Shown here in pieces: positions 51,855 through 61,042 of a stretch of DNA of 64,000 nucleotides; position 1 is the first letter of the stretch; each line of letters starts with the position of its first letter. The notes below the pieces were generated by a model. It ran no database searches. It saw nothing but the letters and a program-made list of their open reading frames with translations, and was not told the DNA's origin. A program made the translations under genes and the position numbers. Source of the stretch: Rhynchosporium graminicola (taxonomy: Eukaryota; Ascomycota; Leotiomycetes; Helotiales; Ploettnerulaceae); NCBI GenBank assembly GCA_900074885.1, contig FJUW01000003.1, positions 372,001-436,000 of the forward strand, read 5' to 3'.

Positions 51855-52199
51855 TACCCCTCTATAGAGATACTATAAAGTCGGTAACTTCTATAGGTAC
51901 GAGTAACCTAATTTCCTGTAATTAGTCGATTATACTATCGTATGCGTACGTATAGTGATACTCCTAGAGACTAGAACTATGCCTCGATATCACGTGAACT
52001 AGATAAACCCTAGGTTCTGTAATTCCTTTAAGATAGTCTGCCTTCCCGATTGATATCTATACCCCTTATTCTAGGTGTAAAACAGTTATATTTAGTATTA
52101 CTATAAAGGCCTTAAGGTCTTATGGGCTAAGTGGTTTAGTGAAACTATCTACCGTGTTCTCTTTTAAGGGTATATACTAAGGGTCTAAATGACCTCTAG

Positions 52200-55100
52200 C
52201 GACCTCCTAGCGAAAGTAGTGGAATTTGATATCGATGTGCTTAGTACGCTAGTATAATTCAGGGTTCTCTGATAGAGATAACGCTCTCTGATTATCGTAC
52301 TGTATCTCTATACTTCTAGAGTCTGGCTTATTATAGCCTAGCTCCTTTAGTACTTGACGTATCTATGAAGCTTCTCTAGTAAAGGCGCATATAGCTATAT
52401 ACTCTGCTTCTGTAGAGGCAAGAGCTATAGTAGTCTGTCGCTTTGAAATAGCTGACAAAATACCTCCTGTAAGGAAGAAATATATTCCGGTGTGCGATAC
52501 TCTATCGATTCGGTTACCGGCCTAATCAGAGTCGCAGAAACCTCTTAATTTTATCTTCTCTCTGTCGGTAACGTCTCCTCCGTAAGTCGTAGCGTAGTAC
52601 TTCGTACCTTATAGGTACGTAAGTACTCTCTTAGCGCTCGTAAGGTATTAAGGTAATAGATTTATTAGAAATTATAATAGTATAGAGTAGTAGTATAGTA
52701 TATCCTAGCGAGTATAAGCTAGGTACTATAAACTACTATAAAGCTATTAATATAGCTTGATTTCTTATGGAGTAGCTACTCCCTTGAATTTAACTATAGA
52801 AACCTCTGAACTAGTAGTAAAGGGCGTATCGGCGCTCTTATAGTTAGTTATTCTAAATCGATCTAATATCTTATCGATATACGTATCTTAGTAAAGAGAA
52901 ATCGTCTTCTTCTCTCTATCACGTATAATTCTGACTCTAAGGAAGTACTTGGCTAGTCTAGCTGGAAGGATATTAAATATAGTAAGAAGCTTCACTTTGA
53001 GCTCTTTAAGTGCTAATCTAGCCTTTGAGATAACTAGGAAATCGTCGATATAAGTAATAATAATAATCTTAGTTTCTCTATTAATATATACGTAATTATC
53101 AGTTTATAAAGGTATAAAGTCGATAATACCGAACTCCTTGCGTAGTATCTCTTACTAGAGGCGTGTAGACTGCTTCAGATCGTATAGAGCTTTTAGTAAG
53201 AGTATATATTTATCGTCTGTAAGTGTACGCCCAAATTATCTATAAAATAGTAGTAATTTGATGTATATCTAGGTGTCGGCTTCACTATATAAGAATACTA
53301 TTACTATATTAAACTATTCGACTTCTAAGTCGTACTCCGCTGTAACTACTAAGCTTATCTTCTAAGTAGAAGATTTATAGACTCCGGTATACGTCTGATT
53401 ATAATCGTGACTAAATCGTTACGTATAACCTTAGACTATAAATCTGACTTTATATTTATCGATTTTGCTATTCATATCTCTTTTAGTTTTGAAAACTAGA
53501 CGAGAACTTAGTACTCTGCACCCTTTTAGTATATTAGAGCGACTTATAGTCTTCTAAGTCGACTTCTCTTTAAGAGATTAGTACTCCTTGATAACCGCCT
53601 TCTTCTATTCTAGCTAATTAGGTCTCTTTATAGCCTGATCTAAGGTAGTCGGATCGTCTAAAAATAGCGACTCTTCTTAAGCTATATAGAAGGCTAGTTG
53701 ATACTGACTAGTACTCTCTATCTCTTCTTCTAATAGAGAGATAGCATGGGAGTAGCTATTATTTAGTTCCGGGGTTGCCTTAGGCGTCGAATTTAGAGTC
53801 TGATTCGGATTATTATAACTAGAGCGTATAGCCCTAGGGACGTACTCCGGTATATAGTTCTTGGATCTAGGAGGCCTACTACGCTTCTTTTGTATAGTAA
53901 TTTACTCCGGAATATCGACCTCTAGTGCTAGAACTTCGTCCTTAACTATAGACTCGGTATCTTCTATACTATCGATTTCGACTTCGGAATCCTCGTCTTG
54001 ACTTATGATACTTATATTAGGAGTAGTAGCGCTAGTAACCTCGATATCTTGATTTTGACTTAAAGTATCGATAGAATTATTACCCTTAGTTTGAGGTACT
54101 ATTATAGTGTCTTCTTCGTGAGGTTCTATAACTAAACTGTCTTTATCAAATCGTAGATAAGAGGTACGAACTACTTTTCTATTGACTAGGTATCTATAGA
54201 TATTATGACTTTCAAATCCTACTAGAATACCCTTTTTAGCTCTAGGAGCTACCTTATAGCTCTGGACTCTCTTCTCCTTATTAATTAGTATAAAGACAGG
54301 ATATCCTAATATACGAAGATACTTAATAGAGGGAGTATAGTTCACTCCTAGTTTAATATCGTCTTAGAAGCACTTAAACGGAGTCTTCCCTTCTACTCTT
54401 GAAGTAGAGGTAAGGTTAGCGATATATATATAGGCGAGTAGAATCTCCGGCTATATATAGTCAGGTATATTCTGATCTACTATAACTATACGTACCTTCT
54501 CGATAATCGTACGTATAGAGCGTTTAGCTCTTCTATCTTGCTCTAGAGTATACGGAGTAGACTCCTCTAGTAGTATTCTAAGGTAGTCGGTAAGCTCTTT
54601 TATCTGAGAGGGAGAGTACTCCTTACCCCTGTTATATCTCTATACCTTAATTTTGCGGTGATACTATATTTCGGCTAACTTGATTAGCTTTTGATTAGCT
54701 AGGTATATATCCGACTTCTTAGCGTAGGTAAAGGCCTACTTTCTAGTCGAATAGGCGCATGAGAAGATAGAGGCGTAAGAGTAACTATTCAGAGCCTTAG
54801 GTTTAAGGTGTATTATATCTATATGGATTTCATCTATTGATCTGGCAGGTCGTGCACGTGCTAATACCTTATTAACCTTCCGAATAGGTCGGCCTTTCTC
54901 ATATAGTACGTAAAGGCGAGTTCTACTAGTCTTAAGCTCTGTAAACTTTATACTAGTAACTATAGATTGAGTGCGTCGTACTACGTTAAAGCTAGCGTAA
55001 TATATACGTCTGTGCTAAAGCTCTATATCGACTGTAGCTTGCTCTACTACTGTAGGTAAGCTTAAACCCGGAAGGCTAGCGTATCTTGCGCCGGAGGTCG

Positions 55101-57000
55101 TCTCTTCTTTAATAATAAATAGATTCTTATTAATTATATAGATCTCCTTCTCCTTAGATATATAGAGAATAGAACTGCGCAAATAACCTCCTAATTTATT
55201 CAATTTAGAACCGGAGTATAGGTAGACTAGAGACTGCGGGATATATAGTATATTATAGTACTCTAATATACGTATTATACTATTAGTCTTTATCGCCTTA
55301 ATCGTATAACTTCTAATCCCGGTAGGGCGTAACGGCTTATTAACGGTAAGCATATAGGGTAAGTCGTCTTTTAGCGTATATAAGGTAAATTTGGAAAGGT
55401 CGTTAGATATATGCTCCGTAGCGCCGGTATCGAAGAGCTATCGTGACTTATTATAGTGAGAGAATATAGCTATAGAAGCCGTAATAGTAGGGAAATACGG
55501 TAAAAGGGCTGCGCTGAAGATACTACTATCGTCGGAATCGTTATCCTTCTTCTTTCTACTACTAGTCTTCTTCTTATTAGTCTTATTAGTCTTACTCTCT
55601 CCCTCCTTCTTCTTTAGCTATTCGGTATAAAGGATACACTTATTTCTAGACTTCTCCTTAAACTCTTTCTTCTTCTGCTTATTAATAATAAAATAGTTCT
55701 CTAGAGTATGCTTTAGCGATATCTATTTATAGTACTTATAAGTCGGCCTAGTTTGATCTTTACTAGCCGGCTTAGTAGCTCCTCCGCCGCTTCCTTTCTT
55801 AGGTATAGACTTATTGCTATATAGAGCTTAACCTGCTATCTTTCTAGTAGAGTTACTCGCTCTTACCTCGTTAGTAATATCTTTAATTAAACTGACTAAA
55901 GTCACTCCTAATTTGGCCTTCTCGGTCGTATCTGGGTTATTACTAGAAGAAACTCTTAAGAGAGAACGTTATCTTTCAGCTTATATAGGCCACTTCTCTG
56001 AAACTACGGTAATAAATATAATTAGATATTATACCGGAGGTAGAGCTATTATCAAAGTCTCTAATTTGATAATCGAGAGCTTAAAAGCGATAATAAACTT
56101 CTCTAGGGAGTTAAAATCGTTATACTAGAGCTTAACGTAATCTTATATAGCGTTATATACTAGTATATTACTACCTCTTTTGTACTGCGCCTATAAGGCC
56201 TCCTATATATCTAATACAGTAGTTTTACTAGTTATATACGCGAGAGGTCCGGCCTTATAATTCAGCGTGATTACTAGCTTTATTTAACTCTCTCTAGACT
56301 CCTAATCTTGCTATTTCTTAAGGGCTTTATTATCGACCTCGTTATCCTATTCGTTTACCTCTTTAGGCACGTAGTCACGAGATTTAACATTAAGAAACTT
56401 ACTGATTCTATTAGTTTTAGTAATATTTAGTACCTTATCTCTCTATTCCGTGTAGTTCTCTCCTCCCTTGAGCTTATAGCTATCTGCTAAGTTCAAAGAC
56501 GTAGAGCTACTTATCTTCTTGCGTTTATATAGCTCTTCTAGCGTAGTCGTAGTAATAGGTTCCGATTCCGGGTCTTCCGGATCCTCTGGATAGTCCTGGG
56601 ACGTCGAATTAGCGTCTATAGGGGGTAAATCGGGTATATTTTGAGTCCTGGGGACTTGGGTGGGTTCTGGCGCTAGCGCGGAAGACTCTGCACCTCGAGA
56701 TGCGACAATTTCGGAATCGTCGACTTTGACTGCTATACGAGTACGAGTATTGAGTACTATACGGCTTATATGTGGTGTTGAAGACTCTAAAGACTCTTCA
56801 ATAGAGCTAGAGTTGTCGGAGTACACTTCTTCGACTTCTTCTAATGATAGCGTAGGTGCGATAGCTGAAGAACTCTCTCTATTAGCACTCTGCGCGACTA
56901 TATTTGCTATAGAAAGACGCGCTAGTTTAACTGACTATACGCGTATACTATACCTTAATCGGAAGCTCGTAACTTGAATCTCTACCCTTAGTACTAAGAA
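52200..57000 (-). pseudogene. gag-pol remnant of copia-B
   Basis: Minus strand. Gag begins near 57.0 kb; the open stretch 56,443-56,826 ends in NLADSYKLKGGENYTE, like the copia gag start. The open stretch 55,015-55,353 is the pre-integrase region. Integrase follows down to about 53.9 kb; 53,902-54,345 (RILGYPVFILINKEKR, then GILVGFESHNIYRY) is its C-terminal part. RT is at about 52.8-53.6 kb. RNase H near 52,390-52,430 reads ALASTEAEYIAI, a strong Ty1/copia signature. Stops separate these pieces, so the element is dead here. Confidence 0.85.
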
Positions 57001-57084
57001 ACAGTTCGACGCTTACTGTTAAGAATTATAGTACTACTGCTTCTTTAAGTACTACTCTACTTCTGGCTATCGGGGCTCATAACC

Positions 57085-57262
57085 TATCGCAAGGTTACGT
57101 TGATCTTCAGAGTAAGGCATAGAGTAGTTGAATGATATTTATTATATTACAGTACTAATTACTATAGAGAGTCAATAGAAGATATTATCTAGGAATATCC
57201 GCACGGACCATGCACGTGACTACAGTCACCTGATCCATGCCAAGACCCATATCCTCGCAACA
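57085..57262 (-). repeat. 5' LTR of copia-B (right on the plus strand)
   Basis: 178 bp, on the plus strand from TATCGCAAGG to CGCAACA, followed by the duplication gaaac. Confidence 0.93.
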
Positions 57263-57720
57263 GAAACTTATTTATATTAAGAGAAAAGTTAATTAAGTCG
57301 ATTGATATATAAGATTATAGTAGACTACTATAGTAGTTAGTAATAATACCTACTCTAGGAGCTATATCGTAGTCTAGGGAGAATAAACTTATAAGTTAAA
57401 GTAGTTATCGCGGTTAAAAAGGAAAAGCTCTAATATTAATAAACCCTTTCCTTTATATACTTTACGCCCTACTTAAACTCGACTCCTATTATAAACAGAT
57501 AAAGTAAATACCGCTTACTGCCTGATTTAGAAGCTACGACTAATATAGCTCTATTATAGCGATATAACTAGTTAGAACCTAATAAAGAATTTACTACTAC
57601 TAAAGAGCGGCTAGCGCCTATTATACGAATATCGACAAAAATAGTTATAATAAAGACTAATTCTAGTATAAACTATAACTTTCCGAGCTTAGGGTTAAGC
57701 TCTTCTTAGGGGAGGGGTAA

Positions 57721-57988
57721 TATAACGATAGCTTACCTGAATATCATATAAGAAGAAGGATAGATAATAGGGCCTAAGTTCATAGGTATCCCGGAAGAAC
57801 TAGTATCCGACCCGGTATAGTATCGGACTAGTACCGGTATATATATATAAGGTGCTTTATACCCTATCTCTTTTCTTCTTCTTTCCTTATCTTTTTATTT
57901 CCTTTATACTAGATTATATAAGATCGCTCTTAGCCTCCCTACTTATTTATTCTTACTTATATACCGCCTTGAGTCTTGTGTCGTTATA
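57721..57988 (+). repeat. 3' LTR of the gypsy element
   Basis: 268 bp, begins TATAACGATAG and ends GTCGTTATA, followed by the duplication gtaac. It is preceded by a purine-rich tract. Confidence 0.93.
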
Positions 57989-57993
57989 GTAAC

Positions 57994-58141
57994 GATATTG
58001 AGATTTACCCTCTTAATACTAGGCATTTTATCTAGTATCGTTTCATTTAGTATCGATATTAGACTTTTAAACATATGATACTGAATAATAATTACTTGAT
58101 CTAAAAATATAATATAAAAATAGGTCGAAACGACTTTCTCT
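57994..58141. repeat. AT-rich repeat remnant right of the gypsy element
   Basis: AT-rich sequence continues past the gypsy target duplication and ends at AACGACTTTCTC, the inverted counterpart of the left edge near 37,945. No coding potential. Confidence 0.35.
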
Positions 58142-59316
58142 TGAAGTAGTTATACTACCCGAGGCAGATTCGTCTCCCACGTCAGAACCTAGTATCCAAA
58201 CCGCGCTTAGAGGGGGGCGCGGGGGGGGCGGGGGGGGCAAGGGGTTGAGATCATGGATATAGTGTTTGATCGATACGCATTCGAAACCATCATGTCAAGG
58301 ACAACAAGACATTAGAGCTAGCTATGTACTACTGACGTTGGAGTATCGGCTAATTGAAGTTAGGTCATTGACTGGTTAGAACACTATTGGGATATAACTG
58401 ATGTATTTTACTTCCGAGTATTTATTCATACAAGACCTATTATCACCGGAGCACTTCAAGCTAGGCTTTTTGATGACGAAAGATGCAGTGTTAAAGTGGA
58501 CGTCGAGTATGAAGAAACGTTCTCGAAAGTTGAAGATGTCCCGAAAGTAGAAGAATATTTTGGAGACTTACTAGCTCCGGGAGCCTACAGTTAAAAAATG
58601 GTGCGCAGCTTCGTGACTGTACAACAAAATATAAATTAAAGTCTTGTAAGGGTTTGTGGGTTTGATTTGTAAATATAGCGAGATCCTGGAATAATTTAGT
58701 AAGTTGTATGATATTCTAAGCAAGTCATATCTTACTATTTTAGCAGTTCTTTATCATTGACAGATACGGGTAGTCTACCCGCTACCTCCAGTTCTGACAA
58801 TTATATCGACATTTAGATCAATCTCGATTTTCCCTTGCGAGGCTTCGAGGACTAAACGTTTTGTGAGCAGGACCTTTCGTGACCGTTTTTTGTCTGTGTG
58901 CAATCGGCAATCTAGCTATCAAACAATAACTGGAGAAACACCTGAACAGTATCCTGAGCAATATGAAAATGCATTGGTCTAGTCACGGAAATCTGATCGT
59001 ATGCTGAGTGAACAATTTCTCCACGGTGACGAATGAAATTTCTTTAAACATATCAACGAACTAAGCTATATACAAAAAATAAAAGTTCGCATATGTGCAA
59101 TTTTTAAAATCAGAAGTGACAGTCTGGGTCTCGTCTCGAGCAAGGAGATCGATCAGTCATCCCGTCAAAACAATACCATCCGTCTGTTTCTCGCCATTTC
59201 CCATGCTATTTGATCTCAAAGTTTTCTCGTACAGGTTTTCGAGCAGTGAGGTGTCAAGTCCTCATATCATCTTGGCAAAAAGTTGCTCGATGATAGCAGC
59301 GATGTAAGCGAGGCGC
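58142..59316. other. Intergenic region with G-runs
   Basis: No gene supported. It contains the G-rich tract 58,212-58,244 and the 3' flank of the cellobiohydrolase gene. Confidence 0.4.
58212..58244 (+). repeat. Poly-G tract with G-quadruplex potential
   Basis: Runs of 6, 8, 7 and 4 G separated by one to three bases, read directly. This matches the four-run rule for a G-quadruplex on the plus strand. It sits at the edge between the repeat island and normal-GC DNA. Confidence 0.8.
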
Positions 59317-61042
59317 TTACAAGCACTGGGAGTAGTAAGGGCTGGAGTAAGTGCACTTGTATGGTGCCACGCAGGTGAATGGACCAGCGAAAGGAGGCTG
59401 GCCTCCGCACTGTTGGAAGTGAGCAGCGCCGGAACCAGCTGGTGGAGCAGCGGAGGAGGTGGTAGGGGCTTTTGAAGTGGTGGAAGTTGCCAAGGTTGAG
59501 GACGAAGGTTTTCTGGTGGTGGAAGTAGAGACTCTGGAGGTGGTTCCACCTGGTGGAGTGACGACGGAACCGGCATTGAAGGTCGAGTTGAGAGCACCAA
59601 CCTTGATGTTGGAGTATATGACATAGGAGTTGGGGCTGTTCTTCTCGACATCGACTGGGTTACCGGTGGTTCTTGCGCAGGATCCGCGTCCGACACCCAA
59701 GGCAGATGGATCGGCATCGACAGGGAAGTCGCTGTCGAGCCAGAGCATGTTTGAAGCGTAATCGTCCCAAAGTGAGAGAGTCAAAACCATTCCTGCCTTG
59801 AGGGCTTTGGACATGGAAGCGAATCCACCGTGCTTGTTGTAGATGTCTTGATCTCCGAAAACCTTCTTCTGGTCCTTGCAGAACTTATCGGTGAGGGAGT
59901 TTCCGGGAAGACCTGCGATTGTGGACTGAGAGTTGGGGATGACAACACCACCTTGAACGTAGAATCTCTTGATTTCGCTCAAAGTTCCAGCATCGGTACC
60001 AGTGTCGGTAATGAATTGGGTAACGACGGTGAAGACGGAGTTGGTGTTGACAGTCTTTCCTGGACCGTAGAACTCTTTGTTTCCTTGGCGGTAAGAGTTG
60101 AAATCACATCCATCAGGATCCGTGACACCAACGTATCTGTCTGGCGAGTAGGTACCTCCGCAAGCATCGCCGAGACACATGGTTTGGCCCTCTGGGTCGG
60201 AAGAATGAGGAGTCAAAGCAGTGGAGATTGAGTTGGCTTCCCAGATATCCATCTCAGCACAGCAAGAACCATGTCCACCATATCCACTATCTGCGCTATT
60301 AGAAGCAGATTTCCATCCCTCGACGTTTGCCTAAGTGATAATGTTAGCTATATTGCAAATAATGCGAAACCAGAACGGAAACATACCTCGCCGTTGATGA
60401 ATTTGAGATCACGTGGGCACTGAGCATCACAGTATCCGGTACCTGGAACTGTAAGTGACTGACATATCTGTCTCAGAAGCTTGTAAACTTACCATACTTG
60501 GCACCAGCCTTGTTGCCGGGGTAGAGCGAAGCACCACCATCCTTTGCCATGCTTACGAGGTAAAGAGCACCGTTCAAGCCACAAGGAAGATGAGACACAT
60601 CGACATCGAATGTGAACTCCTTGTTCAAGAGACTGAGCATCTGGTAGTTGGAGTCATCGGCCATGAGGAACAAACGGGATCCAACATTTCTGTTAGCACC
60701 CTGGGTGACAAAATTGAGTCTCAAGGCATTGCCAGTGGTGGTTGCTCCATAGGTTCCAGAGTAGTCAGCACCATCGAGCTGGCAGTTTGTCGCGCAAGCA
60801 GTGTTGGTAGGACAGAATGTTGGGTTCCAGGTATTGCCAGTGTAGCAGTTGGTGCCAGTGGAAGAGTGCAACCAACGCCAGTTATGATCGAGGACGACCT
60901 TTCCAGCAATGGTTGTGCAAGAACCATAGGCGGTACATGTTTGCCATGTTAGAGGCGGGTGGACTTCAGGAGTCAGAGTACCGACTTGTTGAGCGGAAGC
61001 AACAGAGAGCAAGAGCGAGGCGAGGGCGATTCTGGAAGACAT
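59317..61042 (-). CDS. cbh1: GH7 cellobiohydrolase with CBM1
   Basis: Secreted reducing-end cellobiohydrolase (Cel7A type) that releases cellobiose from crystalline cellulose. Minus-strand exons 60493-61042, 60387-60442 and 59317-60330 join in phase to 539 aa, introns 50 and 56 bp. Signal peptide [17 protein letters not shown] is followed by the mature start QQVGTLTPE. The GH7 active site [10 protein letters not shown] gives nucleophile Glu228, Asp230 and acid/base Glu233 in precursor numbering. A Ser/Thr-rich linker (about 455-503) leads to a complete CBM1 at the C-terminus ([17 protein letters not shown], then [13 protein letters not shown]) with its conserved cysteines and planar aromatic residues. 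Length and cysteine content are normal and nothing is broken. Expression is expected to be cellulose-induced and glucose-repressed, as in relatives. Confidence 0.97.

Larger units (their letters stand above)
51677..57262 (-). mobile_element. Copia-B LTR retrotransposon, nested in the gypsy element
   Basis: 5,586 bp, unrelated to copia-A, on the minus strand. LTRs are 178 bp (51,677-51,854 and 57,085-57,262). Perfect 5-bp target duplication gaaac (51,672-51,676 and 57,263-57,267) lies in gypsy sequence. Read on the minus strand: gag, zinc-binding region, protease, integrase, RT, RNase H. It keeps longer open stretches (147, 127 and 112 codons) than the other elements, so it has been less mutated or is younger. 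Confidence 0.94.
38402..57988 (+). mobile_element. Ty3/gypsy chromovirus, split by two nested insertions
   Basis: Bounded by two 268-bp LTRs and a perfect 5-bp target duplication, gtaac (38,397-38,401 and 57,989-57,993). Own sequence is 38,402-38,924, 45,139-51,676 and 57,263-57,720 plus the LTRs; with guests and one copy of each duplication removed it totals 7,777 bp. Remnants run gag, zinc knuckle, protease, RT, RNase H, integrase, chromodomain, the Ty3/gypsy order with a C-terminal chromodomain. A purine-rich tract (AGGGGAGGGG) sits directly before the 3' LTR. Coding frames are full of stops of RIP type. The unexpected part is about 1 kb of opposite-strand coding-like sequence after the chromodomain. 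Confidence 0.93.

Noticed and set aside
37945..58141. Mitochondrial DNA insertion as the cause of the AT-rich block
   Set aside because: LTR pairs, target duplications and gag-pol remnants account for nearly all of it.
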